Shown here one piece after another: positions 1 through 8,359 of a stretch of DNA of 64,000 nucleotides. The stretch comes from an uncultured Methylomonas sp. Lineage in GTDB: Bacteria > Pseudomonadota > Gammaproteobacteria > Methylococcales > Methylomonadaceae. The DNA is taken from assembly GCA_936941155.1 (NCBI GenBank), contig CAKZJE010000033.1:142934-206933 (forward strand). Direction: 5' to 3'. Position 1 is the first letter of the stretch, and each line of letters starts with the position of its first letter. The notes under the pieces were generated by a model. The model ran no database searches, was not told where the DNA came from, and was given only the letters and a program-made list of their open reading frames with translations. The position numbers and the translations under genes are program-made.

Positions 1-321
1 TAAGGCTAATAAAGTCAAAATAGCCGTTAGAGGAATAAATAAAATATTCACTCCATCCAAACCCACCCGATAATGCAAGCCGAAAATATCTCTGTTTTCA
101 GCAAGTTGAATGCCTTCTTGATTGACATTAAACACGCACAGCAAATAAATGCTCAGCAATAAATTCAACCCCGCGCCTACAAAAGCAATTCTCAATGAAC
201 GTTTGAGCGAGTCGGCATAACAAATTGCGAGCATTGTCAGCAGTGGCACAAGTGTAAGCGTGCTAAGTACCGGAAAATGCGCGGCTTCCGCCCAATGACT
301 AATATTAATATCGAGTGCCAT
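1..321 (-). CDS. NuoM-like proton/ion-pump subunit (partial, N-terminal 107 residues)
   Basis: The reading frame starts with ATG at 321 and is open to the window edge, so the C-terminal part lies outside. The protein is hydrophobic. After two predicted N-terminal membrane helices it has a 'YRVGLDGVNILFIPLTA' stretch, which matches the conserved 'hxVGvDGlSllFvxLT' region near the N-terminus of NuoM/MrpD-type subunits. It begins one base after the stop of the NuoL-like gene, so the two are translationally coupled. Such NuoL/NuoM pairs occur in complex I, in membrane hydrogenases, and in smaller ion or bicarbonate transport modules. No nuo neighbours (nuoJ, nuoK, nuoN) are visible here, so the complex cannot be named. 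Confidence 0.75.
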   Translation of the reverse strand, partial: MALDINISHWAEAAHFPVLSTLTLVPLLTMLAICYADSLKRSLRIAFVGAGLNLLLSIYLLCVFNVNQEGIQLAENRDIFGLHYRVGLDGVNILFIPLTAILTLLAL

Positions 322-322
322 C

Positions 323-1885
323 TTAAAAAGCGACCAGCAAAGTAATAAAAACGAATAACACCAAATAGCGCGGTTTGAGTAGATTTTGCTCTACGCGATT
401 GGCGATATGTCCTAAGCGTCGCCCCATATCAATTGCATCCTTGGAAACGCCACGCAACACAAAGCGGGTTTCAAACCAACTCAACAGCGCGGCTGTCCAT
501 TGCGTGAGTTTTCCTGCTAAACCACTGCCTTGGGCAAACGTGTCATCAGAATTATCCAAATGTGCGCCAATTTTTCTCTCTTCCGCTGCGGCTAATGAAG
601 AAATAGCGCGAATAGTCGGCGCGGGTGAACCCATTAAACGGTCAACTATCTGTTTATCAAAATAATTTAAATCGGCAGCTAAACAAAGTAGCGGTTTGGT
701 CAACATCCAATCGGCAGCGGGTTCTAGCCAAAAACGTTGCAAAGCGTAAGTATAAAAACGCGAGTGATTTGCCAAAAATGGATGCACTGGTTTGATAGGA
801 TTATGATGGGTATTATGCAATAAAGAAGGCGCGGTTAAAAATTGATAAGCCCGAACCATTGCATGAGCGCACAAGTGCCATGCGGCAAGCTGCCAAAAAC
901 CTAAACCGCATTCCAAAAATAGCAAACCCAGTTGACCAGAAGTGGCAAAAATCAACGAACTTTTTATATCAGTTTGGGTTAAACCGACAAAATACGCATA
1001 AATCGCGGTTAATAATCCAATGCTAGCAAGCAAAGCCATTACCAGCGGCGCGTGTTCCAAAATCGGACGGATTAAAAATAATAAATACACGCCCGAATGA
1101 ATCATTACCGCGCCATAAAAAATTGCGCTGGATGGCGTGGGGCCTTCCATTGCCCGCGCGACCCAAGGCGTAAAAGGTAGCTGTGCCGATTTCACAAAGG
1201 CTGCCAACGCAAAACATATCGCGATTAAATTTGCTTCTTGCTCAGATAATTGGCTGACGAAATGGCTGATTTCTAGCCAGTTTGTACTGTGCAAATAAAA
1301 ATAACTTAAGCTGATGCCAGCGATAAATCCGGCATCGCCAATCCGATTAGTGATAAAAACTCGCGTGGCGTTGTGCGCTGCGGTCGGGCGGTCGTACATG
1401 TAAGCAATTAGAAGGTAAGAACACAGCCCCGCAATTTCCCAGCCGATAAACGTTCCCACCATGTTTGCGGATAACACCAACATCAGCATGGCGGAGGAAA
1501 ATAAACTCAGCACAAAAAAGAAACGATGAAATCCTGCTTCGCGGTGTAAATAATTTATCGAAAAGCGTGTGACTATAAACAATAAAACGCTGAATAACGT
1601 GGCAAGCTTTACACTAAAGCCTGATGTCATCAAACTTAAGGTAATCGAAAAATCATCAACTTGCAGCCAGTGCGCAATTTTGACTGAATCAGGATTTTGT
1701 CCAAATAAATCGGCTGCGAGCAAAGTGAGTGCTAAAAGGCAAGATAAACCCATTGCGTAATTGGCAATGCGGGCGGTGGTTTTTTCGCACCGTTCTCCTT
1801 CGAGAATGCCGAATAAATGCAAGCTGCCGATGGTTGTGGCGGCCAAAAAAGGCAGTATTGGGATAAAACTGGTTAAAGTGTCCAT
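323..1885 (-). CDS. NuoL-like proton-conducting membrane transporter subunit
   Basis: The 520-residue protein has about 13 predicted membrane helices and the family signature 'EGPTPSSAIFYGAVMIHSG' near residue 247. This corresponds to the EGPTPVSALxHAATMVxAG motif of NuoL/MrpA/DabB antiporter-like subunits. A lysine in the LAAFVKSAQLPF segment matches the conserved proton-channel Lys. It is shorter than complex I NuoL (about 610) and lacks an obvious long lateral helix. The C-terminal 150 residues are more polar and end in one last helix. It is followed directly by the NuoM-like gene. An isolated L-M pair suggests a stand-alone ion-translocating module or a DabB-type bicarbonate system rather than full complex I; this is inference. 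Confidence 0.75.
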   Translation of the reverse strand: MDTLTSFIPILPFLAATTIGSLHLFGILEGERCEKTTARIANYAMGLSCLLALTLLAADLFGQNPDSVKIAHWLQVDDFSITLSLMTSGFSVKLATLFSVLLFIVTRFSINYLHREAGFHRFFFVLSLFSSAMLMLVLSANMVGTFIGWEIAGLCSYLLIAYMYDRPTAAHNATRVFITNRIGDAGFIAGISLSYFYLHSTNWLEISHFVSQLSEQEANLIAICFALAAFVKSAQLPFTPWVARAMEGPTPSSAIFYGAVMIHSGVYLLFLIRPILEHAPLVMALLASIGLLTAIYAYFVGLTQTDIKSSLIFATSGQLGLLFLECGLGFWQLAAWHLCAHAMVRAYQFLTAPSLLHNTHHNPIKPVHPFLANHSRFYTYALQRFWLEPAADWMLTKPLLCLAADLNYFDKQIVDRLMGSPAPTIRAISSLAAAEERKIGAHLDNSDDTFAQGSGLAGKLTQWTAALLSWFETRFVLRGVSKDAIDMGRRLGHIANRVEQNLLKPRYLVLFVFITLLVAF

Positions 1886-2045
1886 AAATTAGAACTAAGT
1901 TTTTAAAACTTGGAAGCGAAGAATAATAAGGATAATTTTGGCGTGGATGGCTTTAATTAGCAAACATAATTGTTTTTTTAAGACTTAAACCGCATCCATT
2001 CAGAAACACATAGTTTTTTAAAATGGTTAGATGCTATGTAAACGG

Positions 2046-2073
2046 GTAGAGACGCAAAATATTGCGTCTCTAC
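2046..2073. repeat. Palindromic repeat family A, copy 1
   Basis: Perfect 28-bp palindrome with half-site GTAGAGACGCAAAA. Other copies are at 25512-25539 (inside sdhA), 38530-38557 and 39302-39329 (both in the prophage tail operon). Confidence 0.9.
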
Positions 2074-2135
2074 GGTTCAACAAAAAACTACGTTTCTCAA
2101 ATTAGATGAGGTTTAACAAGACTGCAAAATTTTAC

Positions 2136-2153
2136 AAGACGATCAGTCGTCTT
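2136..2153. repeat. Palindromic repeat family B, copy 1
   Basis: AAGACGATCAGTCGTCTT, flanked by A/T runs. Relatives lie at 6024-6042, 8217-8234, 12527-12544 and 17907-17924. All five are intergenic. Confidence 0.8.
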
Positions 2154-2281
2154 AGAAATTTTTCACAGAATGGGATTTTTTGTAGCTGCAAATTTATTCG
2201 TATTGTTCGGATAAATTTGCCCTATATCAACATTCAAAAATCAGCAGGTTATGTTTAGGCAAGTTTTTAGTCTGGTAGATT

Positions 2282-3295
2282 TTAAATACATTCGCGTAGC
2301 AAGGCGGTCGCATAGCTACCCGCTGTTAAAAAGAAACTCAGTTGTAACTGATTTGCATCTAACAATTGCCACGTTAAGTTTTCAGCCTGAGCGCGTAACG
2401 CTCGCCTATCCATTTCCAGTGCAAATTTCACTAAACCTTGGGTTAGTTCTGGATGAGATTCAAGAATTGTATTTTCAATTTCTAAGGCATCGGCAGAACT
2501 GGCATTTTCACCTTTACCATATAAACAGGCGGTGGGGTGAATTTCGCCGTTTTCCATTCGATTCTGCAAAGTTTCATCAACGCTTTCAGTTTTAAAATAA
2601 CTATTCGATTGATTAATCATGCAGACATCGCCGGCAATCGCTTGATTCCAGTTTTGTTGTTTCACGCGCTCGGACAAAATCAAATTGAATAAATAAGAAC
2701 GCGCGGCGGATAAATAAATGCTGCGTTGTTCGGGTTTCATTTTTGCGCCATTGAATAACACTAAAGCTGTGTTGATATTTTGCCCGTTGTTGCCAAAGCG
2801 TTGTTCGCCATAATAATTCGGGAAGCCTTGCGTTTTTATCATTTCTAATTGGGCGATGGTTTTGTCTTGATCGCCTGCAAAATCACGAATCAAAATGGTG
2901 AAGTTGTTGCCCGTTAAAACGCCGCGTTTTAATTTGCGTGGATGGCGAATCGCTTGCAAAATTTTGATGTTTTCAGTTTCCGCCGCCGACCAATCAGGGT
3001 CAGCTTTGCCGGGCAACCAAACGCTAAACCATTGTGTCGTGATGCCGTGACGGTCTTTTAAACCCGCAAAGCCGATGTCGCGTTGCCTGACGTTGGCGAT
3101 TCTGGCGAGCAGACGGGCGACATATTCAGTGTTTTCGCCTGTTTTTTGAATGTGCAGAAAAACGTGTTCGCCGTTGCCTTCCGGTTGAAATGGCAAAAGT
3201 TCTTCAACAATAAAATCAGCAGCTTGCGTTTTGATTTTGCCTGTGGCGGCAGGTGAGTTGTAGGCGTAAGCCCAAGTGGGGAGTGTGTAAGACAA
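2282..3295 (-). CDS. truD: tRNA pseudouridine(13) synthase TruD
   Basis: TruD converts U13 of tRNA-Glu to pseudouridine. The 337-residue length is usual for the family. The catalytic aspartate sits in 'GLKDRHGITTQWFSV' (around residues 80-95), and 'NYYGEQRFG' (around 160) is the second diagnostic motif. The last residues (AGSYATALLRECI) match the conserved end of the family, so the gene is full length. No partner gene is linked; downstream is repeat-rich DNA. Confidence 0.93.
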   Translation of the reverse strand: MSYTLPTWAYAYNSPAATGKIKTQAADFIVEELLPFQPEGNGEHVFLHIQKTGENTEYVARLLARIANVRQRDIGFAGLKDRHGITTQWFSVWLPGKADPDWSAAETENIKILQAIRHPRKLKRGVLTGNNFTILIRDFAGDQDKTIAQLEMIKTQGFPNYYGEQRFGNNGQNINTALVLFNGAKMKPEQRSIYLSAARSYLFNLILSERVKQQNWNQAIAGDVCMINQSNSYFKTESVDETLQNRMENGEIHPTACLYGKGENASSADALEIENTILESHPELTQGLVKFALEMDRRALRAQAENLTWQLLDANQLQLSFFLTAGSYATALLRECI

Positions 3296-3401
3296 GGTTA
3301 ATTCCGTTTTGAATGTGGTTTTCTTGAAAGAAAGGGGTTTGGGTCAATGTAGTAAGCAAGTTCTCTTTTTAAAATGGAATTATACTCCTTGTACTTGTAC
3401 T

Positions 3402-3540
3402 TTCACTTTTTCCCAACGCGGCATTAATCCCTCATTATCTGAACACGATTTACAGGATTTTAAGATTAACACGATTAATCCTGTCCATCATTTAATCTGT
3501 GTCATCGTGTTCACACTTTCCCAACGCGGCATGAGTCCCC
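3402..3540. repeat. Palindromic insertion with duplicated flank at the end of the TPR remnant
   Basis: A segment with inverted arms GAACACGAT (3441-3449) and ATCGTGTTC (3504-3512) lies between two similar copies of about 30 bp, both containing CCCAACGCGGCAT (3411-3423 and 3520-3532). On the minus strand both copies encode GLMPRWE. The simplest reading is an insertion that duplicated its target. The copies have since diverged. Confidence 0.6.
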
Positions 3541-3834
3541 ATTGCCCGATTTCTTCAATGCGATTTTTGGCTTTTTGCAAATAATAGTTTGCATCTTTGG
3601 AGTCCAAAGTCGCGACTTTGGACTCCGAGCTAAGGTAGATTTGCGCGGCGAATAAGTCCAATTCTGCATCGCGCAGGTGATAGCCGGTTTCAGAGATGAG
3701 TTGTTTGGCTTCTTGGTAGTGGTTTAAAGCGGTGTCAAAGTCAGCGGTGGTAAGGCTGTAACGTCCGTGAATAATCAAGTAATCCACTGCATACAGTTTC
3801 ATGCCACAGCGTTCGATGATTTCCCACGCGCTGT
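3488..3834 (-). pseudogene. C-terminal TPR fragment of a STAND-type NTPase
   Basis: The frame reads from about 3834 (PADLNSAWEIIERCGMKLY...) to a stop at 3488. An ATG at 3802 would give 104 residues. Helical pairs such as YSLTTADFDTALNHYQEAKQLISE look like TPR units. The natural C-terminus appears to be the homologous copy at about 3380-3432, which ends VQVQGV. I infer that this is the severed tail of the NTPase fragment at 4881-5942, since both are on the same strand and the missing middle is replaced by the cassette at 3835-4836. A perfect palindrome (3599-3626) lies in frame and supplies SESKVATLDSK. Confidence 0.6.
3599..3626. repeat. Perfect 28-bp palindrome (family E) inside the TPR fragment
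   Basis: Half-site GGAGTCCAAAGTCG, followed by its exact complement. The frame of the TPR fragment stays open through it. Confidence 0.85.
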
Positions 3835-4236
3835 TTAAATCGGCTGGGGCTGGGGCGGTTCTCTTTTCAACAAGGCAATGATTTCTCTTAAGTTTTCAAT
3901 TTCCCTGTCTTTCATGGCAAGTTCTTTTTTTTGTAACTCATTAATCAGCAACTGTTCTTTCAATTCAGCATTTGATGAACCAAGATAGACATTGTAATGC
4001 TTACCTTGTTTATTAAAGTTGATATTCAGAGTTCCTTTATCACTTGAATCAATTAAATCGGATAATGGCATTTCGAGAATTTCAGCAATTTTTTGTAGCT
4101 TTGATAATTTAGGGTCATTGTCGCCTCGTTCAATATCACCGTAAGCAGTTGGTGATATGCCAAGTTTTTCAGCAATTTGTTCCTGAGTTAATCCCTTTGT
4201 TTCTCGAATTAACCTAATTTTTTCATTTACCGACAT
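3835..4236 (-). CDS. XRE-family transcriptional regulator with C-terminal coiled coil
   Basis: Residues 3-60 form a Cro/CI-type helix-turn-helix (LTQEQIAEKLGISPTAYGDIERG). Residues 85-125 are a predicted coiled coil (AELKEQLLINELQKKELAMK...). The tail is proline- and glutamine-rich. The start is supported by GAGGCGAG just upstream of ATG. The stop lies inside the remaining part of the STAND/TPR gene, so the regulator abuts the break. It is divergent from the zinc-knuckle operon and most likely controls the shared 95-bp promoter region. Its length and layout resemble regulators of small accessory modules. Confidence 0.8.
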   Translation of the reverse strand: MSVNEKIRLIRETKGLTQEQIAEKLGISPTAYGDIERGDNDPKLSKLQKIAEILEMPLSDLIDSSDKGTLNINFNKQGKHYNVYLGSSNAELKEQLLINELQKKELAMKDREIENLREIIALLKREPPQPQPI

Positions 4237-4331
4237 AATCTCGCCTCTACCGATGGAATATCTGTTAGGGCTTATGGTATCAAATTTGGGGAGGTTTATA
4301 ATGGGCAGTTTTGAAATTGGAGGAAAAAATT

Positions 4332-4511
4332 ATGTCATGTAGTCACTGTGGTGCTGGTAATCACGATTTAAGAAATTGTCCAAATATTAATCGCTGTTCG
4401 GTTTGTAATGGAACTGGACATAATGCTCAGACTTGCCCAGAAGCAAGACGTTGTAGTATTTGTAATGGCAGAGACCATGATGCAAGAAACTGTCCTATGA
4501 AGGAAAAATAA
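4332..4511 (+). CDS. Small protein with three CCHC zinc knuckles
   Basis: The 59-residue protein is almost entirely three tandem C-x2-C-x4-H-x4-C motifs (first: CSHCGAGNHDLRNC; then CSVCNGTGHNAQTC and CSICNGRDHDARNC). CCHC knuckles usually bind single-stranded RNA or DNA in eukaryotic and retroviral proteins and are uncommon in bacteria. The start at 4332 is preferred over an upstream TTG because GGAGG lies 8-9 bases before it. It is the first gene of a three-gene set and divergent from the XRE regulator. Nucleic-acid binding is inference from the motif. Confidence 0.8.
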   Translation: MSCSHCGAGNHDLRNCPNINRCSVCNGTGHNAQTCPEARRCSICNGRDHDARNCPMKEK

Positions 4512-4513
4512 AA

Positions 4514-4678
4514 ATGCCAATAGTAATATTTTTCGTCGCATTTGTTGTTATTTTGGTAGTGAACCAAATGTTTTATGGATTTTGTTTTGAATCGCGTTGT
4601 TTATCTGCTGCATTTCCGAAGGTTTTAATACTTGCATCCTTCGTAACGTATTTTTTAACTAAAAGTGATTTAAAATGA
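4514..4678 (+). CDS. Small membrane protein, unknown
   Basis: 54 residues, with a strongly hydrophobic N-terminal helix (VIFFVAFVVILVV) and a second hydrophobic stretch (ILASFVTYFL). It begins two bases after the zinc-knuckle stop and overlaps the next start by ATGA. The tight packing is the main reason to believe it is a gene. I do not recognise it. Confidence 0.5.
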   Translation: MPIVIFFVAFVVILVVNQMFYGFCFESRCLSAAFPKVLILASFVTYFLTKSDLK

Positions 4679-4836
4679 AAAAATTGATTATTTTTACGAT
4701 AACTTTGTTGTTATATGGATGTAATAGTTGTTACGATACTGAAGAAGAGGCATGGGATGCTTGTAATAGCAAGTATAATGGCAAGTGCCGCTACTTGGGA
4801 AAATCATATAAAGTTTGTCGCAATCCTAACGAGTGA
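4675..4836 (+). CDS. Small putative lipoprotein, unknown
   Basis: 53 residues. The N-terminus (MKKLIIFTITLLLYGC) is a lipoprotein signal with lipobox LLYGC, and the mature part has four further Cys residues. It overlaps the previous stop by four bases. It is the third gene of the cassette that sits inside the broken STAND locus. Confidence 0.5.
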   Translation: MKKLIIFTITLLLYGCNSCYDTEEEAWDACNSKYNGKCRYLGKSYKVCRNPNE

Positions 4837-4880
4837 AAATAACAAAATCGCACACGACTCGAAAAATCAACGGCGGTTTT

Positions 4881-5942
4881 TTATTGCGCATTCATCGGAC
4901 GGTCAAACAAACCCAACAACTGCAAAAAACAGCGTGAGGCGGCATCTTGCAAACTATCGTAATAATCCAACACCCGCAGCGCATGACGACTGTCTTTTTC
5001 GGCATCACTATCGCCGTGCGCCGAAGTCAACGGCGGTAACTCGTTGGCATAACGGCAATCGCCTTGATAATGTTCGCTTAACAAATGCCCGAATAACACC
5101 AAACTCAAGGCATGACCGTTTAAGTCTTCGCTAATCGCCTGCCGTTCTGCCGCCTTGCCCGTTACGCCTAACGCTTGCAACAACTTCGCGCCGTCCTGAT
5201 GCGGCAAAGTTTTCAAATCCAATGACAAAAAATGCTCTGCCTGCCACTTTTTCAATTCCACCAACGGCTGACGCGATGAAAACAACACAAAACTTTTTCC
5301 CGCCGTTTGCCGAAAACAGGCGATAAACTCTTTCAACGCGCTGTCTTGCAATTCGCCATTCATAGATTGCAGATTTTCAGCATATTGCAACGGTTCTAAA
5401 CCATCGAGTATCAACAAACACGGCTGTTGTTGCAAACACCGCGCTAACAGCCGTGCTTTTTCAATCTCATCTTTGGGGATTTCGTTAATGCCTAAAAACG
5501 GCAACACCGCACTGAAAAACGGCTGCGAGTTGGTAAAGGTATTGTGCGAACCTTGCGAATAAAACGACCAGCCAAATACATATTTAATGGCTGGAGTGCA
5601 GGCTTTGCCTGCATTTGCAAGCGGAGCTTGCACTCCTGTGTAATTGGTTTTCTCTAGCTCTGTTAGCCATTCATCAGTTAAAGCGGATTTCCCAATGCCA
5701 CCTGCGGCGACAATAATCGCTAGGCGTTTGTTGGGATTAGTAAAAGCTTCCGTAAGTTGAGCGAGTTCGGTTTTGCGACCGATTAAAGCGGTGGTGGGTT
5801 TCGGGAGGTGGTATAAATCAACTTTGAGAGGTTCAGACGGTTGAATTGGTGGATTGTTGATAATGATGTCTCTACCTGCAATATTGCCGCCTGTTACATT
5901 CCCTGCGACATAATTATTCGTATTTATTGTTTTGTCGTTCAT
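4881..5942 (-). pseudogene. STAND/NB-ARC-type NTPase, N-terminal part of a split gene
   Basis: The 353-residue frame starts at MNDKTINTNN (ATG at 5942). It opens with a G-rich strand-forming stretch (VAGNVTGGNIAGRDIIIN) found at the start of many bacterial STAND proteins. Walker A is AAGGIGKSAL (around residue 87), Walker B is CLLILDG, and an arginine-finger-like SSRQ follows. The frame ends in LLGLFDRPMNAQ, just into the winged-helix region, and lacks the sensor repeats. TPR-like sequence resumes 1 kb downstream on the same strand. A 44-bp palindrome (5593-5636) inserts VQAPLANAGKACTP between TNYTG and YVFGWSFYSQG. STAND proteins are often defence or signalling switches; this one is probably dead or truncated. 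Confidence 0.7.
5593..5636. repeat. Palindromic repeat family D inside the STAND gene
   Basis: A 44-bp imperfect palindrome starting GGAGTGCAGGC and ending GCTTGCACTCC. A related, degenerate copy is at about 12640-12675. Confidence 0.8.
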
Positions 5943-6023
5943 AAAGTAGCCGTTACTTAAATTCCAAACCTTAATAATTCTAACACGATAAGACATGGCG
6001 ACCGGATTTGCTGCATAATTTTT

Positions 6024-6042
6024 AAAAACGACCAGTCGTCTT
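6024..6042. repeat. Palindromic repeat family B, copy 2
   Basis: AAAACGACCAGTCGTCTTG, imperfect at the left edge. It lies upstream of the STAND gene. Confidence 0.65.
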
Positions 6043-6084
6043 GAAAATTTTCAGCTCATTTGCAACTTATCAAAGCTACGCACC

Positions 6085-6117
6085 ACGACTGGCAGTTCTT
6101 CAAGGACTGCCAGTCGT
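6085..6117. repeat. Palindromic repeat family C, copy 1
   Basis: Arms ACGACTGGCAG and CTGCCAGTCGT around TTCTTCAAGGA. It lies just downstream of the FHA-domain gene. Other copies are at 9510-9804 (split), 16407-16440 and 21245-21278. Confidence 0.85.
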
Positions 6118-6129
6118 TAAATCACTCGC

Positions 6130-7917
6130 TTATAACAAAAACCGCAACACAAAACTTCCTAGCAACAAATATTCATTTCGGTTTAACACCGCTTCATTAT
6201 CGCGTTGTGCATCTTGCAAAACTTCTTTCAAACTCAAATCACTATTGAGCAAATAAACGGGTTGTTTACCCGCCGGAACAGTCAAAAATAATTGCTGATT
6301 TTCCAAGCGAAAACTCAAATGATTACGCGACAACGACAACATACTTAACACACTGCCTTGATACGCACTGCCCGCTTCCCAATCCATGCCAGACACATCA
6401 TTCAGCAAAGTTAAATCAATCTCCGGCAACGCATTTTCACCTTTGCGCCCTACGGTGTAACTTACGCCGGCTTGCAAAGCAAAATTAATCGGATTAATCA
6501 ACTTTACAACCGCATGAAACCGCTCCGGCAACGGCGAAGGCAATACCAAAGCGCGTCGATTGCCTAAATATAAATCACTTTCCAACATTAACGGAGTCAA
6601 GCCGCCCTGCCCCGCTGGTTTAAAATAAGCATAGCCTTGCTGATGATTTGCCGTTACCGCCGCTAATTGACTGCGTTGAATTAAATTATTGCCATCGACA
6701 ATATTGCCCAAGCCATCAAACCAGATTGTCCATTGTTTTAAACCATTTACCCGATTTTGTGGATTATCAATGCGCGGTAATGCCAGCCCTTCCAGAATCA
6801 ACAAAGGCTGCATTTGCGCATTAGTGTCTGGAATAATGGTGCGATACGATTGTTGCTGATGCAACGCAGGAATCACCGTCGCGCCCCACGCTTGATTATG
6901 ATTCACATTTTGTCCGACTGCGGGTGTTTCAACTACAATTTGCGGCGCGGGGGTAAAAACCGGTGCGGGCTGCTCAACCACTTCAATCTGCGGCGTAGTC
7001 ATGGTGGCGTAATGCCCGACAGGTTTTAACACCAACTGCAAGCGCGGCACTTTGCCATTCACCGGCATCAGCGTGGTATCAGTCAATTCAAAATGCCATT
7101 CGCGCCCCTGCATTTGCGTATCAATTTTAATGGTGTTCGCGCCACTGCTGCTGGCAAACGCTTTCCACTGATCTTTATTGCGTTGCAATTGAATGTGGCT
7201 ACATAAATCAGAAAACCACACGCTGTAAGGCAAGTTTGCACACAAATGTTCGCTCGGTTTAATCAGCAACACATTATCTTGTTCTGGATAAATTCGATTA
7301 TCAGCCAGCGGGCTATCCACTTGATAAGAAACCTGTGGCGTAAAAGAATAAGCGTTATCTTGCTCATCCAAATAAACTGCTTCTAATTCCATTTGTGCTA
7401 ATTCATGGGCTTCGGCAACATAAATTCCAAAGCCAAATTGAAAGGCAATTTCATCTTGCTGCAACACGCTGGACGGCATCACCACATAATGCGGCGGACG
7501 TTTATTCAGCAATTGCGCTTTAAAGCGGTCATTGTGCAAAACCGGCAAATTGGTAGTCAACGAACTTAACGCACCGGTGTTTTGGCGCAATTCTTTTTCC
7601 ACCACCCTTTGCGGCAACCACACCACGACATCGCTATAAATAAAGGCTTCCGGGCGTGTGCGTTTGAGTTTTTCGTTATAACAATGAATATTGGCGGTGT
7701 TTTTATCTAACGCGGCTTGCAGACGATAATTTTCATTTTGACTATTTTTTTCGCAAATCTTAGGCGAGGCGGTAAATTTTTTCTGCCACAAGGTTTCGGC
7801 ATTGGTATGTTCATCATTCAGGTGATTTAAAATTAAGGTGTAGCAGCATTGGTCAAATTGTGTGATGACAGCAGGCTGAATTGCGGCAGGAGAGGGATTT
7901 CTTTTAAACCACGCCAT
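6130..7917 (-). CDS. Large protein with C-terminal FHA-like domain
   Basis: 595 residues without signal peptide or membrane helix. The last 100 residues contain FHA hallmarks: VGRKGENALPEIDL (around 497), then LSRNHLSFRLENQQLFLTV (around 535). The Gly-Arg and Ser-Arg-x-x-His pattern is typical of phosphothreonine binding. The first 300 residues are unknown, with no motif I recognise. A Pro/Gln-rich linker (APVFTPAPQIVVETPAVGQ) lies in the middle. No kinase or phosphatase gene is adjacent; the only neighbour on the same strand is the broken STAND gene. A signalling scaffold role is a guess. Confidence 0.65.
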   Translation of the reverse strand: MAWFKRNPSPAAIQPAVITQFDQCCYTLILNHLNDEHTNAETLWQKKFTASPKICEKNSQNENYRLQAALDKNTANIHCYNEKLKRTRPEAFIYSDVVVWLPQRVVEKELRQNTGALSSLTTNLPVLHNDRFKAQLLNKRPPHYVVMPSSVLQQDEIAFQFGFGIYVAEAHELAQMELEAVYLDEQDNAYSFTPQVSYQVDSPLADNRIYPEQDNVLLIKPSEHLCANLPYSVWFSDLCSHIQLQRNKDQWKAFASSSGANTIKIDTQMQGREWHFELTDTTLMPVNGKVPRLQLVLKPVGHYATMTTPQIEVVEQPAPVFTPAPQIVVETPAVGQNVNHNQAWGATVIPALHQQQSYRTIIPDTNAQMQPLLILEGLALPRIDNPQNRVNGLKQWTIWFDGLGNIVDGNNLIQRSQLAAVTANHQQGYAYFKPAGQGGLTPLMLESDLYLGNRRALVLPSPLPERFHAVVKLINPINFALQAGVSYTVGRKGENALPEIDLTLLNDVSGMDWEAGSAYQGSVLSMLSLSRNHLSFRLENQQLFLTVPAGKQPVYLLNSDLSLKEVLQDAQRDNEAVLNRNEYLLLGSFVLRFLL

Positions 7918-7949
7918 ATTTTTGTGCTCCTAAAATGAAAATATTCTTG

Positions 7950-8061
7950 TCTGAATCAAGATTTACAGGATTTAAAGATTAGCAAGATAGTCTGTTATGC
8001 CAGTTTTGTTAATATTCAGATCATCCTGTTCATTTTTAAATCCTGTAAATCTTGATTCAGA
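7950..8061. repeat. 112-bp element with perfect 27-bp terminal inverted repeats
   Basis: The arms 7950-7976 and 8035-8061 are exact reverse complements (outer end TCTGAATCAAGATTTACAGG). There is no coding capacity. The internal part is related to the insertion at 3440-3512. Confidence 0.85.
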
Positions 8062-8216
8062 CAGAATAGTAACCGTATTTACAGTGGCTTTCCAACTTCT
8101 AAAAACACCTTGAATCCATTTTTAAATTGAAAAAACAACATCGCGTAGGGTGGGCACGCTGTTTTGCCCACCTAAACCTATTTTGATAATGTCTGAAAGT
8201 TCAGCTAAAAATTTTT

Positions 8217-8234
8217 AAGACGACTAGTCATCTT
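8217..8234. repeat. Palindromic repeat family B, copy 3
   Basis: AAGACGACTAGTCATCTT, flanked by runs of A/T, upstream of purM. Confidence 0.75.
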
Positions 8235-8359
8235 AGAAAAATTTAGCAATTTTGATGTGGCAAAACATTAAGCCCATCTTCCGCGTAAATCTATTCGTAC
8301 TTGCTGGCGTGGTCTTGTACAATATTAGCATTTTTAAACGTTACCAAAAGAGAGAAATT

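Larger units (their letters stand above)
1886..2281. other. Gene-free stretch with nested palindromes
   Basis: No convincing gene is present. An imperfect inverted repeat with arms at about 1980-2020 and 2081-2122 surrounds a family A palindrome (2046-2073). A family B palindrome follows at 2136-2153. Both flanking genes run leftward, so this stretch also contains the promoter of the NuoL-like gene, which I could not place. Confidence 0.6.
7918..8359. other. Intergenic stretch with three palindromic elements
   Basis: Contains a 112-bp inverted-repeat element, a short GTGGGCA/TGCCCAC hairpin (8150-8171) and a family B palindrome. The purM promoter should lie here, but I could not place it with confidence. 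Confidence 0.6.

Noticed and set aside
8301..8323. TTGCTG/TACAAT promoter before purM
   Set aside because: The spacing is only 11 bases, too short for sigma-70.
8252..8359. N-terminal extension of PurM
   Set aside because: Atypical for PurM; the GTG at 8360 has a better ribosome site and gives the family length.
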